Part shown: one piece after another, positions 35,151-47,694 of the stretch
How positions within the stretch are numbered: position 1 is the first letter of the stretch
How the letters are laid out: every line of letters starts with the position of its first letter
Assembly (NCBI RefSeq): GCF_902806685.2
Contig: NC_048555.1
Location: 11,532,001-11,596,000 of the forward strand
Length of the DNA: 64,000 nt
Direction of reading: 5' to 3'
DNA from: Maniola hyperantus
Taxonomy: Eukaryota > Arthropoda > Insecta > Lepidoptera > Nymphalidae
Position numbers and translations under genes: made by a program
The notes under the pieces: generated by a model
What the model was told of the DNA's origin: nothing
Database searches by the model: none
Seen by the model: the letters and a program-made list of their open reading frames with translations, nothing else

Positions 35151-35928
35151 CACAAAAACGGAGACAGGTGATAGTACTGATGATTAGTGATATGATATGA
35201 TACCATAAAAAACGCGAAAAAAAATTCCCGTATTTCGTAAAATTTCACGATAATATTGCAAATAAAACATTTGATTGACACTAGAGTTCATCGAACGTTC
35301 CGTATGTAGGCCACTAGGCGGGGCATTGACTCCATAAGACTGGTTAGTATTTTATAACGTAGATTTTAACTTTGGGCAGTCGTAGGTGAGAACTAAGAAA
35401 GTATGTATAATTATTTGAAATTTCATCACTTACCTACCTATAATTATCTCTATCATACAGTATGAGAGTTAAGGAACCTAAAATGATATAATTATATTAA
35501 AATTTCCTTGTTTAAAATAGTAAGTAAGGCTTTAAATATTCTGATAAGCTTTAAGGAAGTAATTCGTTTCAATCCTCATCTATTTTGAATCAGAAATTAT
35601 AACCAGATACATTCTATTTTACAATAATATTTTTTTCTTTTTGACCCAACCTAAAAGTGACATTTAAAAAAAGAGATTGTAGAGATCAAAATATTATGCG
35701 CCGCGCGTTCGTCATTTACAGTATAAAATATTTTTGTCGTACGATATTTTTCATGCGATAAATCGTTGGGTATCTCTAAAGTTATAAACGGGCTTTAGAA
35801 AGAGATGCGCATAGTTTCATCGTTCAACTTGTAATAAGTTTGTAGGTCAACTTGTGATGTAATTCACATTCTATCATTGAAAGTGGGATTATGGGTCTGA
35901 GCGTAAAATATGCCTACAGTCGGCGACA

Positions 35929-36072
35929 GGTCGAGATGGCAAGCGGGGACTGACCGCCCCGCACACCCGCTCAGCCCCCGCGCTGGCCCGGTGCGGGCGA
36001 GCGCGGGTGACGTGCGGGTGTGAGGGGGCGTCCCCCCGCCTCACACCCCGATTGCCATCTCAACCTGTCACG
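35929..36072. repeat. GC-rich inverted-repeat element
   Basis: GACAGGTCGAGATGGCAA and TTGCCATCTCAACCTGTC bound about 140 bp of very GC-rich sequence in an otherwise AT-rich window. A related piece with ACGCGACAGGTT and CGCGGGTGTGCGGGGCG is at 51750-51855. Confidence 0.6.
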
Positions 36073-36183
36073 TACTATACTTCTATGGACAATGAACTTT
36101 CCTTTTCTATGGCCTTGGAATCTTATTGTTTTGTATTTACCTTTTCGGATTTAGGAATTCGTACTGTCTGTCTGTGAAAAAGT

Positions 36184-36592
36184 GACGATAACCTAGTGGT
36201 ATAGACGTCGGCCTCCTATTCGGGAGGCCGACGGGGGTTTGATTCCGGGCACGCACCTCTAACTTTTCGGTGTTATGTGCGTTTTAAGCAATTTTTTTTT
36301 TTTCAAAAGAATATAGCCATGTTAAATGACTACTATTCCCTTTACCTCTCCAACTTAAGCGAGCTTGTGCTAGGAGTAGGTACGACAATAGTGCAACGGG
36401 CGGGGTTTGAACCGTCGACCTTTCGGTTTTCAGTCCACTCCTTTACCGGTTGAGCTATTGAGGCTCTAAATAAAACAAAGAAAGGCTCTAATGTTGAAAG
36501 AATTAAGAAATTGTTTCCTCACAATGTTTTCTTGACCTGCCTGCGTGCCTGAGAGTTCTCCATAATGTTCTATAAGGTGTGTGAAGTCGTTA
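36184..36592 (+). mobile_element. SINE family A disrupted by SINE family B and a local inversion
   Basis: Head and B box of SINE A at 36184-36290, then a minus-strand SINE B (about 36294-36468), then TTGTTTCCTCACAATGTTTTC, which is the reverse complement of the expected SINE A body, then normal SINE A from GTGCCTGAGAGTTCTCC. At least two events are needed to explain this. Confidence 0.65.
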
Positions 36593-36954
36593 AAAATTTA
36601 AATTAGTTTATATTTATACTAAACACAACATGCTGTTTAAGCGCGATGTAAAATAATTACAGCGCCATCTATGTGCTGCATTGGCGTTTTTATTGAATAG
36701 GAAGTAGGTTGTTGTAAGTAATTTGACTGCGTTTTCATTTGGAGCCTCTACTACGCGACACGTAAAAGCGCCACAGTTCGACGGTTAGGGAACTTTTAAA
36801 AAAACCTTGAGGCTTCACCTACATTGGCAGGCGTCAAATGTTACCTATATTTGATGCTAGGTAGGCTCACGTCATCCCGAGATCCGTCTCCGTCGAAAAT
36901 GTCAGCATCGAAGTTGTTCAAGAATAGAACTACCTAGGACAGACAATACAACTT

Positions 36955-37230
36955 GGTAGGAACAACTTTGACAAGGAAGCTGACAGAAGAATACAGCTGG
37001 GCTGGGCAGCATTTGGAAAATTGCGTCAAGTCTTCAATTCGTCGATACCCTAAAGCCTAAAGGCGAAAGTCTTTAATGAGTGTGTCCTACCTGTGATGAC
37101 GTATGGCGCAGAGACGTGGACACTGACAGTAGGCCTTGTCCACAAATTCAAAGTAGCTCAGCGTGCTATGGAGCGAGTTATGTTGGGTGTCTCTCTGAGG
37201 GACAAAATCCGCAACGAGGAAATCCAGGAA
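36955..37230 (+). mobile_element. RTE LINE fragment
   Basis: Encodes VMTYGAETWTLTVGLVHKFK and VAQRAMERVMLGVSLRDKIR, a conserved C-terminal stretch of RTE-type polyproteins. It ends abruptly after NEEIQ. Confidence 0.78.
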
Positions 37231-37689
37231 ATACATACAGGTCAAACACATAACCCTTCTTTAGGCTTCGCCGCAGTCGGGTAAAAAGAAAAAGGCTACA
37301 GGTTCCAATACGCTATCCTTCTTCAAACTTTGGTCACAGATTAGTATACTTATAAAAGTACCAGCTTAATTGTGCTTTGGTCTTCTTATAGGTTAGAATT
37401 TGACCTTTACATTTTTTTATAACAATAGGGCAAAGGTACAAGGTTACCTATTGTTTAAAGATGTCCATTAGAAACAAGCTTATGCCCGCAACTTCGTCCG
37501 CGTGGACTACATGAATTTCAAACCACCCCCAAGTAGGTTATACTTAGGGGTGGCATTTCGAAAAATCCATTCTTAGTGGATACCTACTCTTTACAAAGAA
37601 CACACCCTCCAAATTTTATGTGTCTAGGACCAGCGGTTTAGGCTGTGCTTTGATATTATAAGTCAGTGAGTCAAAATCTTCATAAGAAA

Positions 37690-37870
37690 GCTTAGAGTTA
37701 CTCAGCGGGCGATGGAGAGAGCTTCTGCGTGATTAATTAATTGAGAAGATCCGTAGCAGAACCAGAGTAACGAACCTACCTCAACAGGATGCGAAGCTGA
37801 AGTGGCAAGGGGCAGGGCACATGGTTCGAAAAACGGATATAAGTACGTTGGGGTCCCAAGGTGCTAGAAT
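37690..37870 (+). mobile_element. RTE LINE fragment, second subfamily
   Basis: AACCAGAGTAACGAACCTAC and GAAGTGGCAAGGGGCAGGGC match the subfamily of 27526-27830; frames are broken. Confidence 0.6.
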
Positions 37871-37907
37871 TTCATTTATTTAGTGCAAAATAATTACCTA
37901 TAATCAG

Positions 37908-38454
37908 CTGTGATAGCCTAGTGGTTAGGACGTCCGCCTTCTAATCGGAGGTCGGGGGTTCGATCCCGGGCACGCACCTCTAATTTTTCGGAGTTTTAAC
38001 TAATTAAATATCACTTTAACGGTGAAGGAAAACATCGTGAGGAAACCTGCATGCCTGAGAGTTCTCCATAATGTTCTCAAAGGTGTGTGAAATTTCGTCT
38101 GGTGGGAGGCTTCGGCCGTGGCTAGTTACCACCCTACCGGCAAAGCCGTGCCGCCAAGCGATTTAGCGTTCCGGTACGATGCCGTGTAGAAACCAAAGGG
38201 TGGGTTTAATAAAAACTGTCATACCCCTTCCAGGTTAGCCCGCTATCATCTTAGACTGCATCATCACTTACCACCAGGTGAGATTGCAGTCAAGGGCTAA
38301 CTTGTATCTGAATAAAAAAATAAATTAAAAAAAAAGTCTACCAATCAGCACATGGCCAGCGTGGTAGACTATGGCCAAAAACCCTTCTCACTCTGAGAGG
38401 AGACCCGTGCTCTGTAGTGAGCCAGTGCTGGGTTGACCATGATGATGATGATGA
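37908..38454 (+). mobile_element. SINE family A split by a SINE family C insertion
   Basis: The host SINE reads GGTGTGTGAA at 38083-38092 and resumes GTCTACCAATC at 38335. Between them is a 5'-truncated SINE C (about 38093-38334, from TCTGGTGGGAGGCTTC to TTGTATCTGAAT plus an A-rich tail). I see no clear target-site duplication. Confidence 0.8.
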
Positions 38455-38772
38455 ATTATAACACTAATCTAAAATGATTTATATTTATTAATCTTAGAAG
38501 AATTGTTATTATTTATTAATGCTGTTATTTTAGACGATTAAGTTTAAAAGTCATGACTTGCACTTAGATAATGTAATCTTACCTTGACATCTCTAGAGAA
38601 GATATTCATTTTTAGTCACTTGGGTATTATAGATCATTGTTTGGATCTATTGTTTTGGACTGATGGAATTTGAGATTAGAACGTGTGAGTGGTGACAGTA
38701 TTAAAATTATGTTTATCTGTCTGTCTGTTCGTTTCTCATGCGTACCGTTCGTACCATTCTTCCTTATACTTT

Positions 38773-38988
38773 AACTAGCTTATGCTCGCGACTGCGCGTG
38801 GACTACACAAATTTCAAACCCCTATTTCACCCCCTTAGGAGTTGAATTTTCAAAAATCCTTTCTTAGCGGATGTCTACGTTATAATAGCTATCTGCATGC
38901 CAAATTTCAGCCCGATGCGTCTAGTAGTTTGAACTGTGCGTTGATAGATCAGTCAGTCAGTCAGCTTTTCCTTTTATGGGTATAGATT
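38773..38988 (-). mobile_element. Non-autonomous Helitron
   Basis: CTAGCTTATGCTCGCGAC at one end and GATCAGTCAGTCAG...TTTTATGGG at the other. The 3' hairpin is shortened (CGCGACTGCGCG). Confidence 0.75.
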
Positions 38989-39285
38989 TAGAACATTTAA
39001 TATTTAGCATTGTTTACCTTTCATCAGTCTTTTATGGAACTTGATGTGACTAAAATATTAGATATATCTAATATTCAATTTGCTCTCATTAATATCTCCG
39101 AGTTTGGAACAAATAATAGATAAAAAACGTATGATTTATAGTTTGAATTAGAGGCCAAACATAATTGCATAATTATCGATATCAGATAATATTATGTACT
39201 TGCTAAGTACCTACAGCACACGTCAAATGCTATGCTATGCTAAAACTGCACTATGAACTTTGCCCTAAAATTGGCAAAACTCTTT

Positions 39286-39725
39286 TTTAAGGTTCCGTAC
39301 CTCAAAGGGAAAAACGGAACCCTTATAGGATCACTTTGTTGTCTGTCTGTCTGTCTGTCTGTCGGTCTGTAGAGAAACCTACAGGGTACTTCCCGATGAC
39401 CTAGAATCATGAAATTTGGCAGGTAGGTAGATCTTATAGCTGACATTTGGGGAAGAATCTGAAAACCGTGAATTTAGGGTTAGATCACACAAAAAAAATT
39501 TAATTGTGGTCATGAACTAATAATTAGTATTTTCAACTTTCGAAGTGAGTGACTATATCAAGTGGGGTATCATATGAAAGGTCTTCATCTGTACATTCTA
39601 AAACAGATTTTTATTTATTTTTATGCATCATAGTTTTTGAATTATCGTGCAAATGTCGAAAAAATACGACTGTAGTACGGAACCCTCACTGCGCGAGCCT
39701 GACTCGCACTTGGCCGGTTTTTTCC
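39286..39725 (-). repeat. GGTTCCGTA interspersed repeat
   Basis: GGTTCCGTACCTCAAAGGG at one end, CACTTGGCCGGTTTTT at the other, with a (GTCT)n tract. Other full copies: 41421-41850 and 62330-62752 (same orientation). Partial copies: 1849-2066, 24885-25248, 29990-30072, 33613-34490, 41851-42218, 51266-51555 and 60345-60605. Confidence 0.72.
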
Positions 39726-41420
39726 TTTTTAGGGTTCCATACCCGAATACCTGCAAAGGGAACCTATTACAAAAGTGTATCTGTCTGTCTGTCTGTCCGT
39801 CTGTCTATCTGCTAGCTTTTCACGGCCCATCCGTTCAACACATTTTGACGAAATTTGGTATAGCGATAGCTTGCATCTCGGGGAAGGACATAGGCTACTT
39901 TTTATCCCACCAAAATCAAAGAGGTCCCACGGAATTTTTAAAAACCTAAATCCACGCGGACGAAGTCGCGGGCATCATCTAGTTGCGAAATATTTGATTC
40001 AAGGGCCGCGTGCCCAGCTATTCGCCTAGTGCGCCGACTTTGCTCGGGCCGGCACTGGCTGGGCCTTAGTATAGAGTAGCTCAGTTTGCGATAAAAGCTA
40101 TACACCTTTGATCCTTAACTGGATAACAAACTTAACAAAAAGTTCCGCGTTCAAGCCGATCAAATCATCGATCCTTTTTGAATGTAGTTGACCTTTTTTA
40201 TTCAAATTGCTACAGATGAGACGGTAATTGTGAAATAATTACTTACTGTATAGCGAAACTTTGAACCACAAATACACCAGTCGTTGTAAACTATGCCTAG
40301 GGGCTTCATAATGGAAAATTATTAAGGCAGGGTAGAAGATAGAGGCATTTAATATTTATTTTATTTAATAAATGATTTTCGTAATAATTTTTTATAAATT
40401 ACTAGCTGATGCCCGCGACTTCGTCCGCGTGGATTTACGTTTTACGAAATCCCGCGTGAACTCTTCGATTTTTCGGGATAAAAAGTAGCCTATGTGTTAA
40501 TCCAGGGTATAATCTATCTTCATTCCAAATTTCAGCCAAATCCGTCCAGTAGTTTTTGTGTGATTGAGTAACAAACATCCAAACATCCACACTTTCACAT
40601 TTTTAATATTATTAGGATTAGGATTAGGATTTTTTATTGTTTTTAAGCAGGTCTTCGTATGTCTTGTTGCACAAGAATATACAGCGATGATTTTCAGCTA
40701 GTAGGTAGGTACACCCTGAACCGGGTGACGCCACGGAATCATAAACTATCAACTACTAACATTAATTCTATAGTTATACTTGGCACTGATTCTGAGCACA
40801 ACCGAATTTTAGAGTATTCGCATGCTCTTCTTACTAATGTAATATGAAAAGGACAGACACAGTTTGACAGTTCTAAATTTAATTTTTAGATGGTAAACCC
40901 GTGATTTTAGCACGCACTCGTGAACCTACTGTTTAAATTTGTATTGTGCACTAAAATTTAGAGTCTTTAAATGTGAAAGTCATGTTCCGTTCCTTTTTTA
41001 GCATTGTTAAAAAGAAAAGGATGCAGATACTCTAAATTTAGTTTAGAGAACGACAAAGGAATCGGTGCAATGTTAATTTAAAACTATATTTACATTTGTC
41101 GTTGTTATCCTAGTTATTTAGCACCATAAATATTAGGGGTTTGTTGCTGTTGTCTGTCAGTTAACAAAACCGGGGAGTCAGTTAATAGTTACAGTTAAGT
41201 TTAGGTAGAACCACGGTAGAACTTATTACGTTAATAAATTACATTCTTGTAATGCGGATACGCAAATCGTTGCTATTTACATCTAACTATAGCCTTAAAT
41301 GTCACAGATGGACATCGGCTAAGTAGCTTTTAAAGCTTTCAATTGTATAATGTAAATTAGTTGTATTTATAACATATAACCACGTAATGATATACATTTT
41401 ATGGTAAGTCAAAGACGAGA

Positions 41421-42218
41421 CCTTTTTAGGGTTCCGTACCTCAAAAGGAAAAACGGAACCCTTATATGATCACTTTGTTGTCTGTCTGTCTGTCTGTCAA
41501 GAAACCTACAGGGTACTTCCCGTTGACCTAGAATCATGAAATTTGGCAGGTAGATAGGTCTTATAGCTGACATTTGGGGAAAAATCTGAAAACCGTGAAT
41601 TTAGGGTTAGATCACACAAAAAAAATTAAATTGTGGTCATGAACTAATAATTAGTATTTTCAACTTACGAAGTGAGTGACTATATCAAGTGGGGTATCAT
41701 ATGAAAGGTCTTCACCTGTACATTCTAAAACAGATTTTTATTTATTTTTAGGCATCATAGTTTTTGAATTATAGTGCAAAATGTCGAAAAAATACGACTG
41801 TGGTACAGAACCCTCATTGCGCGAGCCTGACTCGCACTTGGCCGGTTTTTCAAAGGTTCCGTACCTCAAAAGGAAAAAGTAACCCTTGTAGGATCACTTT
41901 GTTGTCTGTCTGTCTATCTGTCTGTCTGGCTTCCAAAAAACCTATAGGGTACTTCTCATTAACCTAGAATCATGTAATTTGGTAGGTAGCACACATAAGG
42001 GGGAAAATCCGAAAATCGTGAATTTGTGATCACATCACAAAAAAAATTAAAATGTGTTCATGAACAAAAATTAATATTTTCAATTATCTAAGTAAGATAA
42101 CTATACCAAGTGGAGGAACCTACATTCTAAAACAATTTTTTATTTATTTTTACGCGTAGATTTTTGATTTATCGTGCAAAATGTCAAAATAAAACGACTG
42201 TAGTACGGAACCCTAGAG
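41421..42218 (-). repeat. Two GGTTCCGTA repeats in tandem
   Basis: A complete copy (41421-41850) is followed at once by a second, more diverged copy (41851-42218) in the same orientation, joined at CCGGTTTTTCAAAGGTTCCG. Confidence 0.7.
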
Positions 42219-42412
42219 GATGTTTGGACCCTACCATGGAACTAGGAAACAGCTTAATTTATCACAGACTCTATAATGCAAAGAATCTTCATCTCCTGAA
42301 AAGGATTTTTAGTTTGAATGCATAACAATGAATTTTCCGCATTCAGTTTTGAAATGATGCTAAAATGTTAGCAGAATTAAGATTAGGCACAAATACGCAA
42401 AAATCTAAATAC

Positions 42413-42589
42413 GAGTATATAAAAGGAAAAGGTGACTGACTGTCTAACTGACTGACTGACTGACTGATCTATCAACTAGCTATTATGTAGGCATCCGCTG
42501 AAAAAGGATTTTTGAAAATTCAACAGGGTGTGAAATAGGCGTTTGAAATTTGTGTGGTCCACGCGGACGAAATCGCGAGCCTAAGCTAG
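42413..42589 (+). mobile_element. Helitron copy with internal deletion
   Basis: TATATAAAAGGAAAAGGTGAC start and CCTAAGCTAG end. The GCACAGCTCAAACTACTGGA segment is missing. Confidence 0.7.
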
Positions 42590-43615
42590 TAATGAGCATA
42601 ATATGGTAAGTAGATTTGTTATATTTACACATAATTTTATCAAAGGACTAGTAATATAAATGTATAAGAGCATTCCTGGTCAATTAATAAATTTCACTCT
42701 TAATAGTTGGTTGCGCGAGATCTAATATTAGATTACATGGAAGAGGCGTTATATATATATATATTTATCTACAGCGATAAGTACAGGCGACCCGGTTTTC
42801 TAGTAGGTAAGTATGTAGCTATTTTTATTTTCAAAATTATTTTATTTATTTATTTTTATTTTATTTATTTTATATCTTATTAGAACGGCAGTGCCACTTA
42901 CACTAACTAGATAATAATTAATAAATTTAAATACAAATAAAGGTACAGGAAAAAAGACAAAATACAAAACGATAAAAGATCAAAGGAAATAATAATAAAA
43001 TAAAAAAATAATAATATGATAACAAAAAGTAGACCCAGTGGTCAGTGGATTATATTGTTTCCTTTTGTACAAACATCTATTTTGTTGTATCTTATGTGGT
43101 AAACTATAAAGAATACTTTCCTTTACTTTATGTTGCGAACTTTGGCTGTGATACAGATAGAGCAACGAATCGGCTGATTTCTAGGGTTCCGTAGCCGAAT
43201 GGCAAAAAACGGAACCCTTATAGATTCATCATGTCTGTCTGTCTGTCCGTATGTCACAGTCACTTTTTTCCGAAACTATAAGAGCTATATACGTTGAAAC
43301 TTGGTTGAAAGTAGATGTATTCTGTGAACCGCATTAAGATTAAAAAAACAATAAATGGGGTTAAAAAAATACGTGTGGGTTATCTATGGGTAGGCCTTCA
43401 AAAATGATACTGAGGTTTCTAATATCATTTTTTTCTAAACTGAATAGTTTGCGCGAGAGACACTTCCAAAGTAGTAAGATGTCTGTCCCCCCCCCCCCCT
43501 GTATTTTTAAAAATAAGAGAATGATAAAACTAATAAAAATATATGATGTAATTACCATGCAAACTTCCACCGAAAATTGGTTTGAACGAGATTTAAAAAA
43601 AAAAAAAAAAAAAGA

Positions 43616-43781
43616 AAATTAGCCATATTATTAAATGACTAATATTCCCCTTTCCTCTCCAATTAAGGGACAAGCTTGTGCTAGGAGTAGGTACGACAAT
43701 AGTGCAACGGGGCGGGATTTGAACCGTCGACCTTTCGGTTTTCAGTCCACTGCTATACCGGTTGAGCAATTGAGGCTCTTA
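43616..43781 (-). mobile_element. SINE family B nested in a GGTTCCGTA repeat
   Basis: Complete SINE B from AAAATTAGCC to TTGAGGCTCTT, lying inside the repeat at 43183-43890. A partial SINE B also occurs at 6842-6957 (-). Confidence 0.78.
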
Positions 43782-44652
43782 AAGATTAAGATTAAGATTT
43801 AGTAAGTAGTTTTTGAAAATACGATTGCAGTAGGTATGGAACCCTCAGTGCGCGAGTCTGATTCGCACTTGGCCGGTTTTTTTTGCATTTCTATAATCCA
43901 CGCGGGCGAAGCCGTGGGCATCAGCTACTTTTCAAATATTTTGAAGCCGATGATACTCCAGGTCAATTTAAATTAGTCGCCTCATAAATAACTGCGCGAT
44001 GTCAGCATCAGTATAGCAGCTCACTCGCAATATTAAGTTAAAATTACGTTCCGTTTTGCAATGTGTAAACTCACGAACTAGCTTTACAAGTAGCCCATCT
44101 TTCATATTCTAATTTTCATGAATATTAATTACTCGCTGATGCCCGCAACTTCGTCTGCGTGTTCCCGTGGGAATCCTTTGATTTTCTGGGATAAAAGTAG
44201 CCTATGTCACTCTCCAGGTCTTTAATTATATCCATGCAAAAAATAACATCGATCTGTTGCCCCGTTGCAACGTGATTAAAGGACAGACCAATAAAGCTCC
44301 CACCCGTAGCTCACATCCGTAGCCCACATTCGTAGTTCCCATCGGCCATCATTGCCTGTCGCTTAGTATAAGATTTTACGTCTCACCAAACGTTGCTAGA
44401 ATTCGAGAGTCGTAACACAATACCGTCAAAGTAAAATAGACCTAAAGAGCCTTGAATTGAAGTCAAAAATTCAATGCCACTGATTTTAATTTTGCAACGT
44501 TTCCGCTTGGAGCGCTGGCTGTAGATATGTAGACAAACTTGAGCTTTAAAACAAGGCAGTTAAGATTCAGTTTACTATAACGCGGAAGTGTTTCGACACT
44601 CGAATACTATCAACGTTGGTGAGACATAAAATCTCGTAATAAGCGTACAGTT

Positions 44653-44970
44653 TAGCTCTAATCTATAGCACGCATCCCTCCATGTAGCTCCCATGCGTAG
44701 TTCCCATCCGTAGCTCCTATCCGTAGCTCTCATCTATAGCACGCATCCCTCCATGTAGCTCCCATGCGTAGTTCCCATCCGTAGCTCCTATCCGTAGCTC
44801 TCATCTATAGCACGCATCCCTCCATGTAGCTCCCATACGTAGTTCCCATCCGTAGCTCCTATCCGTAGCTCTCATCTATAGCACGCATCCCTCCATGTAG
44901 CTCCCATGCGTAGTTCCCATCCGTAACTCCTATCCGTAGCTCTCATCTATAGCACGCTTCCCTCCATATA
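44653..44970. repeat. 71-bp minisatellite, about 4.4 copies
   Basis: GCACGCATCCCTCCATG recurs at 44668, 44739, 44810, 44881 and 44952, exactly 71 bp apart. Each unit is itself made of 12-14-bp CCATCCGTAGCTC variants. Related CCGTAGCTC pieces at 44297-44345 lie beyond a foldback element (44365-44645). Confidence 0.88.
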
Positions 44971-45411
44971 AAAACATAGCTTCGTTGAACCCGTACGGTT
45001 CCACCAATAATAAGCAAGGTATGTGGAGCAATGAAAATGATTGGTGGGTATAAGTCCCGCAAATTGCTAATGTACGTGGCCGCCATTTTAGTGACATCCG
45101 CACTAGACTGAAGTTTCGAGCAAATAGTACATTTTTATTTATTCATAAGATTTTCGAGATTAATGAGACCTGGTTCGGGCGTAATAGCAATTTGCGGGAC
45201 TTATGTCACACACATCCATAGCGACATCACATCTCTGGTGGAAAAGTAGAATTAAAAACAAGATGAATTTGCGTGAAAAAGTGCGTAGTCAGTGATGTGG
45301 CTAGTATCATAACTCTATGTGCGTTGTAGTAACCTAGAAAATAATACTCCTACTAGGTGCGTTATTGTAGAATGACGTAATTTAGATGACGTGGAGCGTT
45401 TATCAGTAACA

Positions 45412-45626
45412 AGCTTATGTTCGCGACTTCGTCTGCGTGGACTACACAAATTTCAAACCCCTATTTCACCCCCTCAGGGGTTGAATTTTCAAAAATCCTT
45501 TCTTATCGGAAGCCTACGTCATAATAGCTATCTGCATGCCAAATTTCAGCCCGATCCGTCCAGTAGTTTGAGCTGTGCGTTGATAGATCAGTCAGTCAGT
45601 CACCTTCTCCTTTTATATATATAGAT
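45412..45626 (-). mobile_element. Non-autonomous Helitron
   Basis: AAGCTTATGTTCGCGACTTC at the 3' end and TATATATATAGA at the 5' end; the internal sequence matches the family closely. Confidence 0.78.
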
Positions 45627-45714
45627 TTACTGATTACTCATTAGGCTTAGATGAGATAATTGGTAATTTTAATTAAGGAGTTGGTTACTTTATTGCTATA
45701 ACTAAGTACCTACT

Positions 45715-46321
45715 AGTTGATACCCAGCCGCGTCTTCGTCTGCGTGGATTAAAGATTTTAAAATTCCGTGGGAACTCTATGATTTTCCGGGATTAATAGT
45801 TAGCATATGTCACTTTCCGGGTCTTTAACCATACCCTTGCAAAAATTCATGTCGATCCGTTGCTCCGTTGCGACGCGATTGAAGGACAAACCAACCAACA
45901 CACTTTTGCATTTATAATACTTGTTGCCCGCGACCCAATCCACATGGTTTTAATTTTTCCGTGGGGGACTCTTTAATGTTTTTAAATCCCGTGGGAACTG
46001 TTTGATTTCCCGGGATAAAAAGTAGCCTATGCTACTCTGTGTCCTTTCAACTATCTCTATACCAAAAATCAAGTCGATTAGTTGCTTAGTTAGGGCGTGA
46101 AGGAAGGACAAACAAACAAACCCACTTTCGCATTTATAATCAGTACCCTTATTATAAATGCGAAAGTGTGTTTGTTTGTTAGTTTGTTGGTTTTGCCCTT
46201 CAATCACGTCGCAACGCAACGTGACGTGATTTTTGGCATGGGTATAGATAAAGACCTGGAGAGCGACATAGGCTAATAAAAAACCTAATTCCACGCGGAC
46301 GAAGTCGCGGGCATCAGCTAG
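45715..46321. mobile_element. Cluster of three CAGCTAGT-subfamily elements, two head to head
   Basis: Two minus-strand copies in a row (45715-45930, 45925-46145) are followed by a plus-strand copy (46146-46321). The 5' ends of the last two meet as an inverted repeat, CTTTCGCATTTATAAT / TTATAAATGCGAAAG, at 46124-46167. Confidence 0.7.
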
Positions 46322-46567
46322 AGCTCCAACTGCAGGCTAGAGCTCAAGTTCCCAAACGTTTGCTAACTTTCATAGTCGGCCTATTAATGCCCAAAATGAT
46401 TGTTTTAGCAGGGCTATTATGAATGATTCATTAGAAATACAAATTGTTATAAATGATTCATATTACTCAATATAACATTGTTTATAATTAAAGGAATATT
46501 TATGGTTTGGTAATAATTATAATAAAAAAATTATAACATTTTCTTGTAACCATACGCTTCCTCTATT

Positions 46568-46743
46568 TTACGAGTCTTCTCTCTAAAAGTCTACCTAGTT
46601 TATATAATCTCGAGTACGAAGCATGAAGTATAATTACTGATTAAACGAACTTACCTGTAAGTGAAGTTCTATCATAATTATACGAAGGCTTCGTACGAAG
46701 AGATTATCTAAACTAGGTAGACTTTTAGAGAGAAGACTCGTAA
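46568..46743. repeat. Inverted repeat with 55-bp arms
   Basis: CGAGTCTTCTCTCTAAAAGT and its complement ACTTTTAGAGAGAAGACTCG flank a 65-bp centre. Likely a MITE. Confidence 0.68.
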
Positions 46744-47694
46744 TTTAGTAGTATTAGTTTAAGGTAATGATAATATGGGTAGTGATTTTAGTACACTGCT
46801 GTATTGTAGAATGTAGGTCACTCAGCAATCCTAATCCGCTTAAAACATCTAAAACTAGTACCACTTCTGTGTATAATAGCTAATAACCGTCTTGAACCGT
46901 TTTTCGCGTCAAAGGTAATGGGACCTTACAAAACAACACGCCGAAATTGCTGTTCCTTCTACGGTGAGAATACTATATTGATGGATATTATTTAAAATTG
47001 GGATAAACACCGACCTATAGGTACGCGTTAATTATGTTTACCTACTATAGATCCTTTTGTTTCAATGTATGTTTTGCTGATTGCGAAAATTGGTTTAATT
47101 ATTGACATAGAGGTTTACATTTTTTTAATGAAAATATATTATCCTAATCCTACTAATCTTAAAAAATATATATATATTTTTTTTTTTTTTTTAATTTATA
47201 ACAAGCGTAGGTACACCAAATATTTACATTATTATTTTCTCGCCAAACTGGTGAGCCAGTTTGTTGGCGAGCTGGATGAATCACCAAATGTTTTGGTCAT
47301 CCCAAATCTCGAGAACCGCTGAACCGATTTCGCTAATTCTTTTTTTATAATATTCCTGGAAGTACGAGAGAAAAATTTAATTAAACCTCCCCCTCAATTT
47401 CCTAAACTCCACCCGAGCGAAGCCGGGGCTGTTCAGCTAGTAGGTACGTATTATAAATGTGAAAGTGTGGATGTTTGGATGTTTGATACTCAATCAAGCA
47501 AAATCTACTGAACGGATTTGGCTGAAATTTGGAACGGAGATAGATTATACCCTGGATTAACACATAGGCTACTTTTTTATCCCGGAAAATCAAAGAGTTC
47601 CCGTGGGATTTTGAAAAACGTAAATCCACGCGGACGAAGTCGCGGGAATCAGCTACCTAGTATTACAATAAAACTTAAAGCTAGCCTTATCTAA

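Larger units (their letters stand above)
30262..38460. other. Intergenic stretch, repeats only
   Basis: Contains the MITEs, SINEs, RTE and Helitron copies listed. 31400-32200, 34490-34890 and 35160-35920 are AT-rich with no supported gene. Confidence 0.5.
38990..45400. other. Intergenic stretch, repeats and minisatellite
   Basis: Outside the listed repeats, 40020-40400, 40620-41400 and 42600-43180 show no gene. The frame at 40659-40847 has no family resemblance that I recognise. Confidence 0.5.
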
